Source: Dyella lipolytica (GTDB lineage: Bacteria > Pseudomonadota > Gammaproteobacteria > Xanthomonadales > Rhodanobacteraceae). From it: DNA of 64,000 nt. Where the stretch lies: positions 1 through 64,000 of the forward strand of contig NZ_BSNQ01000002.1 in the NCBI RefSeq assembly GCF_030160075.1, written 5' to 3'. A program made the position numbers and the translations under genes. Positions 55,360-64,000 of this stretch are shown here, in pieces. Each line of letters opens with the position of its first letter. Positions within the stretch are counted from its first letter, which is position 1. Under the pieces are notes generated by a model. It was given only the letters and a program-made list of their open reading frames with translations, had not been told where the DNA came from and ran no database searches.

Positions 55360-58300
55360 ATGCAGGGGCGTTCAACGGCATGGGTTGCGCAGATTTCTTT
55401 GCGCCGCAATGCTGCGCGCGATTCCAGAGTGCGAGGATTCCTGCTTCGCCACGCCATGGCATGCGCACATACCCTGACGATCGCATTTTGCGGCGCAGGC
55501 TTGATGCTCAGTCTTCCCGCTGCACGTGCCGATGAGACCACCGCGAAAGCTCAGCTATACGCGATTGGGGCTGGCAATCTTCGCAATGCCTTGGATGCGC
55601 TCGCCGCACAGAGCGATGTGCAAATCGTCTATTCGCCGGAGCTGGCCGCCGGCAAGACCACCCAGGGGGTATCCGGACGTTTCACGCCTACGGACGCGTT
55701 GAAACAACTGCTCGTCGGTACGGGTTTGACGTGGAAGACCGTGAATGACTCGACGTTCGTGCTGGTGTTGTCGGCGGTCTTTCATCAAGCCGCAGTCGAG
55801 CCAGCGACGAGAAACGTTTCAGAGACCCCGAAGACACTTAATGTAGTCAATGTCAGTGGCTCGCTGATCGGCAATGCCGCCATTCAGACTGCAACGCCCA
55901 CGTACACCCTCACGGCTGTGGACATCAAAGAACGCGGCTTCAACAGCGTCGCCGAGGTCCTACAGAACTCCGTGCTTGCAACCGGATCCGTACAGGGTCC
56001 ACAAGAGGCTGGCTCGTTTACCCAGGGAGCTCAGCCGGTCAGTCTGTTCGGTCTGGGTCCGCAATTCACTCTTATTCTGGTGGATGGCAAGCCAGTCGCC
56101 AATTTTGGACGGCTATATAACGGCACCATCAATTTCACCAGTGTCTCCAATATTCCGATCGCCATGATCGATCATATCGATGTCATGCCGGGCGGCGCCT
56201 CGTCGATCTACGGCTCGCAGGCCATCGGCGGTGTCATCAATATCGTTACCAAGTCGCACATGGATGGTGGCGACGTATCGGTGCGTACCGGCCATTTTTC
56301 GGACGGCGGCGGTGCCAACCAGCGTGTGAGCTTTGCGTACGGTCACGACTTCGGCAGGCTGAACGTGTTGGCTGCGGGCGAGTTCGATAACGCATCGCCG
56401 ATCTGGGGCTACCAGCGGCCATTGACGGTCGGCAGCAACTCGGGTCCCGGTGGCGTTGGAGCGCCGAGCGTTCAAACCGGCATTGTCGATTACGGCACGA
56501 TCACGACATATACCGGCAACCCGTTGGGTTATGTCGATCCACCCGCCGGCTGCGCCGGCAACCTTTTTGGAGGCAGCACCGCGCTGGCCACAAGCGGAAA
56601 CCCGAGCCAGCCGGGTCAGTACTGCGGCTCGCGCAAACTGGACGGCTATACGACGTACAGCAATCAGGCTCGCAACTACGACGGCATGCTGAAGCTCGAC
56701 TACAGGTTCAACGAACATGTCCGGCTCTACAGCGATGCGTTGCTGAACTGGCAACAGCAGCGATGGTTTCCCGGCGTTCCCGCGTGGTTTCCCGATGATT
56801 TGCCGCAAGGCGCGATCGAGGATGCCAGTACCGGCCATTTCCTTTATCCGGAAAAGTTCTTTGCGCCCGAAGAAATGCCTGGCGGTGCCGCGGGCCAGAT
56901 GTACAGGCAGGACGACCTGTTGTATCAGGTCGATGTGGGCGCAAATGGTCAATGGGGCGATTCGGGTTGGAACTGGGATCTCTATTACCTGCGCTCCGGC
57001 GATCGCACCAAAGTGGTGGAACCGCTATCGATCAAGGCGAATATCGACAATTTCTTCAACGGCATGCTGGGACCGGTAGTCGGTGTCGATCCCGCCACCC
57101 AGCTCAACCTTTACAACCCCAATTACAAAGCGTTCTTCCAGCCGATTACGCCCGCGCAATATGCGAGTTTCACGCAAGGCGTCGGTGAATTTAGCAATAC
57201 CTGGATCAACAACACCCGCGCCACGGTTAGCAACGCGGCGCTGTTTGATCTGCCCGGAGGCGAAGCCGGCGTCGCCGCGCTGGTCGAGGGAGGCAACGAA
57301 GCATGGTACGAGCCGGTCAATCCGCTATTTACGCAAGGCGATGTGTTCGAGCACGCCGAAACCGGCGGCGGCGGGCAACGTTCACATGTTGCCTCGGCGT
57401 TCGAACTAAACCTGCCGCTGTTCAAGCTGCTGACGATCGATCTATCCGGCCGCTACGACCATTACGCATTGGATGAAGGCAGCAACAATCACAAGTTCAC
57501 TTATAAGGCTGGCATCGAATACCGACCGATCGATAGCTTGTTGTTACGCGGCAACAGCACTACGGCGTTCAAGGCGCCGGATCTGTCGTCCATATTTCTT
57601 GGGCCTACCGACTACTACACCACCATCACCGACTACTACCAGTGCGCACTGGCGCATAGCACCAACTGCGGCCCCATCTATCAATACGGCGTACAAGGCA
57701 CATCGCTGGCCAACCGCAAACTGCAACCCACGGTGTCGCAGAGCTGGACGCTTGGCACGGTATGGTCGCCTAGCGACGATCTCTCCCTGAGCCTCGACTA
57801 TCTGCACATCGCGATCCAGAACGAGGTTGTACAGCAAAGCCTCGACATGCTGATTCAGGTGGATGCGCAGTGTCTGCTGGGTCAACTGAATCCCGACTCG
57901 GCGGAGTGCCTGGCGATCACCAATGCGGTCAACGGTCAGGTACGGCGCGCCGGCGGCAATGGTCCGGTCAGCGGTATCACCACGTACTACGCCAACCTCG
58001 CCAACGAAGTGACCAAGTCGATCATCGGCAGCGCGCGATACCACTTCGTGCTCTCGCATGTCGGCAGCTTCAGTGTGCAGCTCGACTACAACGACATGCT
58101 CAAGCACGACTACCAATTGGCAGCCGGTCAGCCGCCGATCGACAGTCTGGCAAACCCGGAGTACAGCAACGAATTCAAAAGCATCGTCAGCGGCAGCCTG
58201 ACCTGGACCAGCCCGGGCGGACAATGGACCAGCACACTGTACGGACACCGCTACGGGCCGTCGCCGAACTTCACGGCGGCCAACAATGGCACGGGTTATC

Positions 58301-58527
58301 CGGGTTCCGGTCACGTATCACCGTGGATCACCTTCAACGGCAGCGTGAGCTATCGGCCTGTTCGCAATCTCGAGCTATCGTTGTTGGTCAACAACATCGC
58401 GAACAAGATGCCGCCGTCCGATCCGACTTACGTCTCCTATCCCTATTTCAATAACGAGAACTACAACGTCTACGGTCGAGAGATCATGTTGCAAGCTGAT
58501 TTGAAGTTTGGTTCCGCAGCGCGTTGA
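55360..58527 (+). CDS. TonB-dependent receptor with STN signalling domain
   Basis: Outer-membrane receptor of 1055 residues. A long basic N-terminal region and signal segment (about 1-57) precede a secretin/TonB N-terminal STN domain (about 62-112, LRNALDALAAQSDVQIVYSPEL), a plug domain (about 150-290) with GGASSIYGSQAIGGVINI, and a beta-barrel ending in LQADLKFGSAAR. STN receptors contact FecR proteins to control ECF sigma factors. It probably works with the sigma/FecR pair at 50.7 kb. The substrate is unknown. Start 55360 is uncertain; frame opens at 55303. Confidence 0.93.
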   Translation: MQGRSTAWVAQISLRRNAARDSRVRGFLLRHAMACAHTLTIAFCGAGLMLSLPAARADETTAKAQLYAIGAGNLRNALDALAAQSDVQIVYSPELAAGKTTQGVSGRFTPTDALKQLLVGTGLTWKTVNDSTFVLVLSAVFHQAAVEPATRNVSETPKTLNVVNVSGSLIGNAAIQTATPTYTLTAVDIKERGFNSVAEVLQNSVLATGSVQGPQEAGSFTQGAQPVSLFGLGPQFTLILVDGKPVANFGRLYNGTINFTSVSNIPIAMIDHIDVMPGGASSIYGSQAIGGVINIVTKSHMDGGDVSVRTGHFSDGGGANQRVSFAYGHDFGRLNVLAAGEFDNASPIWGYQRPLTVGSNSGPGGVGAPSVQTGIVDYGTITTYTGNPLGYVDPPAGCAGNLFGGSTALATSGNPSQPGQYCGSRKLDGYTTYSNQARNYDGMLKLDYRFNEHVRLYSDALLNWQQQRWFPGVPAWFPDDLPQGAIEDASTGHFLYPEKFFAPEEMPGGAAGQMYRQDDLLYQVDVGANGQWGDSGWNWDLYYLRSGDRTKVVEPLSIKANIDNFFNGMLGPVVGVDPATQLNLYNPNYKAFFQPITPAQYASFTQGVGEFSNTWINNTRATVSNAALFDLPGGEAGVAALVEGGNEAWYEPVNPLFTQGDVFEHAETGGGGQRSHVASAFELNLPLFKLLTIDLSGRYDHYALDEGSNNHKFTYKAGIEYRPIDSLLLRGNSTTAFKAPDLSSIFLGPTDYYTTITDYYQCALAHSTNCGPIYQYGVQGTSLANRKLQPTVSQSWTLGTVWSPSDDLSLSLDYLHIAIQNEVVQQSLDMLIQVDAQCLLGQLNPDSAECLAITNAVNGQVRRAGGNGPVSGITTYYANLANEVTKSIIGSARYHFVLSHVGSFSVQLDYNDMLKHDYQLAAGQPPIDSLANPEYSNEFKSIVSGSLTWTSPGGQWTSTLYGHRYGPSPNFTAANNGTGYPGSGHVSPWITFNGSVSYRPVRNLELSLLVNNIANKMPPSDPTYVSYPYFNNENYNVYGREIMLQADLKFGSAAR

Positions 58528-58982
58528 TTGACAGCTCGATACGTTCATTGCGGCCCCGGTGCCTGAGCCTCGTGGAATAACGCGTTCAAGCGCGGCTGTT
58601 AGGTCGGAATCCGCGAGCACAAGCGAGTTTTCACGGCAGAAACATGTTTTACGACGTAAGCTACGCGTAAGCTAAATATGAATCCAGGGCTCTAGAATTC
58701 CGTTTCCGCCTGACGCACGGTGCGTTCAGGGCTGTCCCAAGCCGACATGACCATGCCGCTTTTGGTCACTTTGTCACGTGGCAATCGGCGATACACGTAG
58801 TTGCGAAGCCCTTGGCAGGGTGATCCACGGTTGGCACAACGTGTGCATCACGTTAATGCCCTAAGTATTAAATGAATGAGGCGCAGCACACCCTCATCGA
58901 GCAGCCGGCGGGACTCTTGCGTCTCCTAATTACCTCCAGGGAGCCGCGAAGAGCGATATTTGCCTTCTTGGATCTGAAGACA
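58528..58982. other. intergenic region between receptor and deacetylase
   Basis: About 455 nt (344 nt if the deacetylase starts at 58872). I see no gene. A hairpin CCTGACGCA/TGCGTTCAGG at about 58709-58730 has one bulged base. The last part is A/T-richer and may hold the deacetylase promoter. Confidence 0.4.
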
Positions 58983-59768
58983 ATGGACTTGCAGACAACA
59001 CTTGCCAAGCCGTTGCACATTTCTCGCCGCCTCGTATCTATTGCGGCGCTTGTAGCGCTGCTCGCGTGCCTATCGCTGGTGAGCAGAAGTGAAATGCCGC
59101 AGTCGCGTTTCGTGCTAGATCAGACGGGTGGCGCTGTCACTTCCATCGACAAGCAAATGTTCCGCGGAGCGAGCGATTGGTTGGCGAGGAGAAAATATGC
59201 CGTCTTGACCTTTGATGATGGTCCGTATGGCCATGGTATAGACGAGCAGATCCTGGAAGTTTTACATCGGCACCATGCGCACGCCGTGTTCTTCCTAGTT
59301 TGCAGTCACATCGATGAAACGACGAGCCATGTGCTTGGTGATCTCGAGCGCAACGGTGACATGATCGGCAACCATAGCTACGACCACTTACAGCTCAACC
59401 GATTGCAAGCCCCCGAACTTCATCATCAGATCGAAGGTTGCAGCTCAAGGATCGCGAAGCTGACTGGACATCGTCCGTATTACTTCCGACCGCCATTTGG
59501 TGAGACATCGTCAAGCGTCAAGCAAGCCGCAGAAGCTGCAGGCATGAAGCAAATGATGTGGAACGCTAATAGCGAAGATAGCTGGCTAACCAGGCCAGAT
59601 CAGATTCTTTATTGGACTTCAGAACAGATTGAAAACGAATCTATTCTGCTCATGCATGACAAACCTACGACGGCTGCCGTACTCGATCAGGCACTGACCA
59701 ATCTGGAGCAGCGCGGATTTCAATTTGTGCTGCCTACGCAGCCTTCTTCGAGTGGATTGGTGAACTAA
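58983..59768 (+). CDS. polysaccharide deacetylase (NodB/CE4 family)
   Basis: Metal-dependent deacetylase of 261 residues, membrane-anchored or exported by a segment near 15-35. The NodB domain (about 75-250) has TFDDGPYGHG, the zinc motif HSYDH, RPPFGET and a late MHDKPTT region. Substrates in the family are chitin oligomers, murein or exopolysaccharide. An ATG at 58872 would add 37 residues before the membrane segment but has no ribosome site. Codons appear less GC3-rich than the neighbours, hinting at a separate origin. Confidence 0.85.
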   Translation: MDLQTTLAKPLHISRRLVSIAALVALLACLSLVSRSEMPQSRFVLDQTGGAVTSIDKQMFRGASDWLARRKYAVLTFDDGPYGHGIDEQILEVLHRHHAHAVFFLVCSHIDETTSHVLGDLERNGDMIGNHSYDHLQLNRLQAPELHHQIEGCSSRIAKLTGHRPYYFRPPFGETSSSVKQAAEAAGMKQMMWNANSEDSWLTRPDQILYWTSEQIENESILLMHDKPTTAAVLDQALTNLEQRGFQFVLPTQPSSSGLVN

Positions 59769-59853
59769 AACCGGTCTCCGTTGATAGATGCTGAGTCGGA
59801 TCTTTCATTAGCGGCACCTTGGTACGATGTCGCACTACATACGCGGCCGATAT

Positions 59854-61182
59854 CTATTGGTGCGCGGACGATTGGTTCGCTTGCTTCACAAGCCCAGCGA
59901 ATCGATTGAGCGGACACCCGTAGCCAGGGGTTGCCGGACTACATCCCGGAATAAAGATCGGCGCTAATTCCGGCGGGTGCTTCAGATCCAACATCGAACT
60001 TTCTCTCATCTGCTCCATACTTTGGCTGACGTAGTAGGCACGTACGTTGTAATGATCTGTTCCCTTTTCGCGGCGCAGCTCAAAAACCAGCGCACCGCCT
60101 GTTGAGGTTGGGTCGGCGGGCTGTTCGGCCAGCATCCAATGAAGATCGAGCAGGCCTGCCAGGGTTTCGATATTGGTGTCGTGACCAACCAAGAAGACGA
60201 TCTTTGCCTTGTTCGAGCCGATGGCTTCTGCCGTAGGCTTGACGTCGGCGCGTTGTTGCAGCGTAGCCAGGATGCGTGTGGCCAAATGACCTGCGTAGGA
60301 TCTGGCGATGATCGGCGTGCGCAATCCGATATCGCTGTAAGTCGCGTGCAGGGTGAGCAACTGACCGAGTTGCAACGATGAGATGCGTCCCCATGCCACA
60401 TCGGACATGGGCATGCCTTCCGCGTACTCGAGGAAGAAATTTTCAGCGAATGTGCTTGCGTTGTGCAGTGGTGACTTGATGCTCAGCAGTCCATCGCCGT
60501 GTGCTGGAGCGATCGACGAATCCTGATCCAGCAGGATTTTTTTGCCCGCCGTCTGCGCCGGAGTGCATGTACCGGATTGGCAGCCGAGCAACACGGTCTG
60601 CATCTGATCCAGCAAACCTGCGTTTGCCAACGCAAGCCGTTTCGGATCACCACCTATACGTCCGAGCACGGCCGCCATCGCTTCGGCGCGGTCCGCATCG
60701 CTGGCATGGGTGAAGTCGTGCGAGAACAAGGCATCCGGACCATTCTTTGGCGACGGATGAACCTCGATGGCACAGTTTGGATCGAAGCCATCCATCAGGC
60801 CATGCGCCGATTCCAGCGTGCGCTCTTCATCGTCGGCCACTACGTAAAGGGATGGCGACGCGACGCAACCGTCGAGTGGCAACAGCCCGGCATTCGCATA
60901 GTAGGCGCGATACCAGCTTCCCATCATGGCCATCAGTTGCTTGCCATGTGGCGTGAGATAGCCCGCCGGCACCGGCCATGCCGGCCAGGGTTTGCTGGAA
61001 AAAACATCCAGCGAACCGGGCTTGGCCGTCGGCGAGCGCACTCCATGGCGACTGAGCACGATTACCAACTGCAAGTCACCGGCATTTTGCGTGTCTACCG
61101 CTTTTGCCGTGCCGGACAGACCCAGCAACACGCATAGCAGGAAGCCGATCGCGCGACTTTGTACACGTGCACTGGGATTCAT
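59854..61182 (-). CDS. histidine acid phosphatase (phytase/glucose-1-phosphatase family)
   Basis: Periplasmic or secreted phosphatase of 442 residues. A signal peptide (about 1-28, ending GTAKA) precedes RHGVRSPTAKPG near residue 45, which holds the nucleophile His, and VGHDTNIETLAG (about 330-341), the proton-donor HD motif. This is the AppA/Agp family that releases phosphate from phytate or sugar phosphates. GGAG lies 10 nt before ATG 61182. It follows yncE by 51 nt and is probably the last gene of the receptor operon. Confidence 0.92.
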   Translation of the reverse strand: MNPSARVQSRAIGFLLCVLLGLSGTAKAVDTQNAGDLQLVIVLSRHGVRSPTAKPGSLDVFSSKPWPAWPVPAGYLTPHGKQLMAMMGSWYRAYYANAGLLPLDGCVASPSLYVVADDEERTLESAHGLMDGFDPNCAIEVHPSPKNGPDALFSHDFTHASDADRAEAMAAVLGRIGGDPKRLALANAGLLDQMQTVLLGCQSGTCTPAQTAGKKILLDQDSSIAPAHGDGLLSIKSPLHNASTFAENFFLEYAEGMPMSDVAWGRISSLQLGQLLTLHATYSDIGLRTPIIARSYAGHLATRILATLQQRADVKPTAEAIGSNKAKIVFLVGHDTNIETLAGLLDLHWMLAEQPADPTSTGGALVFELRREKGTDHYNVRAYYVSQSMEQMRESSMLDLKHPPELAPIFIPGCSPATPGYGCPLNRFAGLVKQANQSSAHQ

Positions 61183-61233
61183 CTGCGTCATCTCCGAAAG
61201 GTTTAACAGACCTGCCGATTTACCAGCCACGCA

Positions 61234-62235
61234 TCAGTGCGTACCGACTACCAATACGCCGAAAGATTCTTGCGCGCCACCCTGCCCGGCCACAGCGACA
61301 CTCGGCGCGGCCAAGAAGACGCGATGCGTTCCAGGATCCACGGCCAGTGTGCGCGCACCATGGGCGGTGACGACATTGCCGATGACCGTATAGTGATCCG
61401 CATCGTCCTGATGGATGACCGTCAAGGTGCCATCGGAGTTGGAGCTGAACACCATGTCGGTGTCAGCGTCGTAGCCGGCCGCGTCCGGATCGTCGCCGAT
61501 GGGCAGTACCGCTACGCGATGGCCATCGGTCGCATCCAGCACGACAAGATGCTGATTGGCGCAAGCGGAGAACAGGCGTTTGTGCTGCACGTCAATGGCA
61601 AGACCGGTCGGGCCATCGCAAGGCGTCAGCGGCCACGTCGCTATGACCTTGCCGGCGCGCGCATCGATCTCGGTGATTTGCGAAGTGTCTTCGAGATTGA
61701 CGTAGATGTGCCCGCTATCGTCCGTCACGGCGAACTCCGGTTTGCCGGGCAACGTTACGCTGGCGGTTTCCTTGGCCGAAACGGGATCGATCACGCTGGA
61801 GCTGTTGCTGTGTCCGTTGAAGGTCCACAGTTTGCCGCTCGCCTTGTCGTACAGCATCGCATCGGGATCCTTGCCGCTCACGGCAATGGCCAGCATGGGT
61901 TTAAGCGTCGCCAAGTCGAACGGCGTCACACTGTCGCCGTGGCCGTTGCTGACGTAACCACGATGCTGTTCGGGAAGAATCACGACCCGATGCGCGCCGA
62001 TGGCGCCGGGCACCTCACCGACCAGTTTGCCGCTTTGTGTGTCCATCACCATCACGCGATTGGCGCGCGCTATGTAGAGTCGATGTGCATCGGCATCAAG
62101 GGTCAGATAATCCCATTTGCCCGAACCGCCAAGCACGTGCCGCTGCAGCACCGTGTAGTTTGGCGAAGACGCAACGGCTAGGCAGGCGGCGGCGGTCATC
62201 AGAAGGCCGACCAGCGTGAATGCAATTCGCTTCAT
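61234..62235 (-). CDS. YncE-like beta-propeller protein
   Basis: A 333-residue exported protein with a signal peptide (about 1-22, ending CLAVA). The body has repeated YVTN-type blades (for example YIARANRVMVMDTQSGKLVG, YVSNGHGDSVTPFDLATL, FSSNSDGTLTVIHQDD), which form a seven-bladed propeller. Relatives occur beside TonB receptors and phosphatases and may bind a ligand or the receptor. It lies between the receptor and the phosphatase genes on the same strand. Confidence 0.9.
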   Translation of the reverse strand: MKRIAFTLVGLLMTAAACLAVASSPNYTVLQRHVLGGSGKWDYLTLDADAHRLYIARANRVMVMDTQSGKLVGEVPGAIGAHRVVILPEQHRGYVSNGHGDSVTPFDLATLKPMLAIAVSGKDPDAMLYDKASGKLWTFNGHSNSSSVIDPVSAKETASVTLPGKPEFAVTDDSGHIYVNLEDTSQITEIDARAGKVIATWPLTPCDGPTGLAIDVQHKRLFSACANQHLVVLDATDGHRVAVLPIGDDPDAAGYDADTDMVFSSNSDGTLTVIHQDDADHYTVIGNVVTAHGARTLAVDPGTHRVFLAAPSVAVAGQGGAQESFGVLVVGTH

Positions 62236-62295
62236 ATACGTTTTCCTTTTCGTTTTTTTGAAATGCAGTGGAATCTAGATCGACGTCAATGCACT

Positions 62296-62336
62296 GCCGT
62301 TCGCTGCACGGTCGATGGGCCCGTGTGGCGAACGGC
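62296..62336 (-). terminator. long hairpin between the receptor and yncE genes
   Basis: GCCGTTCGC (62296-62304) and GCGAACGGC (62328-62336) pair perfectly. Inside, CACGG (62307-62311) and CCGTG (62321-62325) pair after a TG/TG wobble, giving about 16 pairs around a 9-nt loop. There is no U tract, so it may attenuate transcription or protect the upstream mRNA. Confidence 0.5.
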
Positions 62337-62356
62337 GTGTCTTTGATTGGAGCGGT

Positions 62357-64000
62357 TTACAAATGGATGCGAACGCCGGCCGTAAAGGTTTGGTCGTAGA
62401 ACTCGCGTTGGATCGGCCGGTTGTTGGCCGCCGTTTCGGTGAACCGAAGCTTGGTGTTGGTCAGGTTCTTGGCGCCGAAGTACACCGACACCATGTCGTT
62501 AAAGGCGTAACTTGCGCCGAAGTCCAGCGACGTACGTGCTGACGAATACTGGTCGGCATAGACGTTCGTGCCATCTGCATTGGTATACAGCAGGCCACCC
62601 ACGGTGAAGATGTTCTTGCTCTCGTAATAGGCACCGAGATCCAGACGCAGACCCAGGTAATCGTAGGTCAGCGAGAAATTGGCGGTATCGCGCGATGTGG
62701 ATGGCAGCGAGGAGTAGACCCCTGGATGAATCTGGATGCGTGAATCCACGTAGGTGAAGTTGGTATTTACGCCAAGGCCACTCAGCGCGCCAGGGAGCCA
62801 GCGGAATCGATCCACGTATACCAGCTGTAGGCCGCGCGCCCAGGCCGAAGAAATATTCTCGTAGCTGCTAAACGTCACCTGAGTACCAGGTGCGAAGACG
62901 TCGAGGATGCCGGTGGGATTGGTGACCGTCTGGATGGTGCCGGTCTGCACGATGTAGTTGGTGAGCTGCTTGTCGAACAAGCCTGCGTACGCCAGACCGC
63001 CTTCCGGTAGGTAGTACTCCAACGACAGGTCGAAGTTGTCGCTGTAGGTCGGCTTGAGCGCTGGGTTGCCCTGGGACACAACGTTGTTCACGTCATCGAC
63101 CTGTGTCGACGGCGTGACCTGCTGGAAGCCCGGTCGCGCAACGGTTTTCGAGTAAACCGCGCGACCGATCAGATCGGTATCGAAACTGTATTTGGCCTGC
63201 AGCGATGGGAATACATTGCCGTAGTTACGGTTGATGATATTGGGTGAATAGTTCACCAGCGTGCCGTTGCTGGTAACGATATTCAGCCCTTCGTATTGCG
63301 CATTGGTCAGTTCGTAGCGCACGCCGCCCAGCAGGCTCAGCTTGTCCATCGGCTGGAATGCGTATTCGCCATAACCGGCATAGATGTTTTCGCTGTCGTG
63401 GCCGAAGGATTGCAGATTGGCCAGGAAATCGTTGGCGCTGTTTTCGACGAACTCGCCGGGGTTGGCGTTGAACAGATTGATGACCGCTTGCGGATTGATG
63501 TTGTAACCGTTGTTGTAATGGCCGTCGTAAAAGACGATGGGTTGCCCCGTCATTAACTGAGAGAGCGGGGCCGCCGGCGGGTTGTAATCGAAGTTTTGCT
63601 GGGTGTTGTTGCGCGTACGCAAGCGCGAACTGACGCCGAACTTGAGGTATTCGTCGCTGCTTTGCGTGAAGAAGCTGGTCGGAATGGTAACGTTGTCGCC
63701 GAAGCTGTATTCCTGATCGTGATCGTGCTCGCTGCTGTTGCTGAAATCATTCAGCGTATAGCCACTCGGATTGGTCGGATTCTGGCCTTGTAGGACGGAA
63801 TAACTCGGATAGTTTGGGTTGCTGATGTTGTCGTAGGAAACGACGGAGAGACCTGACCCATCGGGATTCGCCGGATTGGGCGCGCCATTGGCGAAATTGA
63901 TGCCGTAGTCGTAGGGCTTGTTGTACGAGCCGATCGACAGCGACAGATGATAATCCGTGCGCCAACTGCCGAAGTTGTTCTGGCCGCCGAGGATGGCGAC
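62357..64000 (-). CDS. TonB-dependent receptor, 5' part beyond the right edge
   Basis: The frame is open from the stop at 62357 to the window edge, about 547 residues of the C-terminal barrel. Barrel features are clear: alternating aromatic strands, YAFQPMDKLSLLGGVRYE, YSKTVARPGFQQVTPSTQ, FNDMVSVYFGAKNLTNTKLRF and the terminal FTAGVRIHL typical of outer-membrane proteins. The start and plug are outside. An internal TTG at 63622 is not a real start: coding continues upstream (for example EHDHDQEYSFGDN). It is the first visible gene of the phosphatase operon. Confidence 0.92.
   Translation of the reverse strand, partial: VAILGGQNNFGSWRTDYHLSLSIGSYNKPYDYGINFANGAPNPANPDGSGLSVVSYDNISNPNYPSYSVLQGQNPTNPSGYTLNDFSNSSEHDHDQEYSFGDNVTIPTSFFTQSSDEYLKFGVSSRLRTRNNTQQNFDYNPPAAPLSQLMTGQPIVFYDGHYNNGYNINPQAVINLFNANPGEFVENSANDFLANLQSFGHDSENIYAGYGEYAFQPMDKLSLLGGVRYELTNAQYEGLNIVTSNGTLVNYSPNIINRNYGNVFPSLQAKYSFDTDLIGRAVYSKTVARPGFQQVTPSTQVDDVNNVVSQGNPALKPTYSDNFDLSLEYYLPEGGLAYAGLFDKQLTNYIVQTGTIQTVTNPTGILDVFAPGTQVTFSSYENISSAWARGLQLVYVDRFRWLPGALSGLGVNTNFTYVDSRIQIHPGVYSSLPSTSRDTANFSLTYDYLGLRLDLGAYYESKNIFTVGGLLYTNADGTNVYADQYSSARTSLDFGASYAFNDMVSVYFGAKNLTNTKLRFTETAANNRPIQREFYDQTFTAGVRIHL

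Overview
The window looks like chromosome of a GC-rich gammaproteobacterium in the order Xanthomonadales, most likely family Rhodanobacteraceae (Dyella, Rhodanobacter or Luteibacter type). The reasons are the tyrS gene next to an rrn promoter, membrane-anchored AlgC, the argS-SPOR pair, the FadI-type thiolase, the speA/speE pair, and several TonB-dependent receptors with secreted hydrolases. The genus is an inference, because no 16S sequence lies inside the window.

Layout. Positions 1-300 hold a tandem rRNA promoter and a boxA element pointing left, so an rrn operon should start just outside the window. From 0.3 to 35 kb the content is mainly conserved housekeeping: tyrS, a murein-recycling group (M23 peptidase, anmK, ampG), xthA, pyrE, algC-dut-coaBC, radC, argS-SPOR, a leftward operon for 3-hydroxybutyrate/acetoacetate metabolism with a patatin lipase, speA/speE, a ParA-like ATPase with sixA and yceI, a phospholipase D-type lipoprotein, a thiolase and a PAS-GGDEF-EAL protein. 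ntrB-ntrC (34.6-37.0 kb) has two NtrC-like sites directly before the ntrB start.

From 37 to 47 kb the content is accessory and rich in regulators: a HAF-repeat secreted protein divergent from an HxlR regulator, a transposase remnant, a TetR regulator with three near-identical palindromic operators in front of a short-chain dehydrogenase, a Rossmann reductase, a glutathione S-transferase, a LysR/aldehyde dehydrogenase divergent pair, and a lipoprotein alpha/beta hydrolase.

From 47 to 64 kb the genes serve use of outside polymers. A secreted isoamylase is followed by an ECF sigma factor and FecR-type anti-sigma pair, a secreted S53 peptidase with a 22-fold Pro-Thr linker plus PKD and P domains, and a large TonB-dependent receptor with a signalling (STN) domain. 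A NodB deacetylase follows. The right edge carries a leftward TonB receptor-YncE-histidine acid phosphatase operon that looks like a phytate or organic-phosphate utilisation locus. The receptor runs off the right edge.

I found no CRISPR array, tRNA, intact insertion sequence or prophage. The least ordinary parts are the sigma/FecR-peptidase-receptor locus, the triple TetR operator, the tandem NtrC-like sites, and the phosphatase-propeller-receptor operon.
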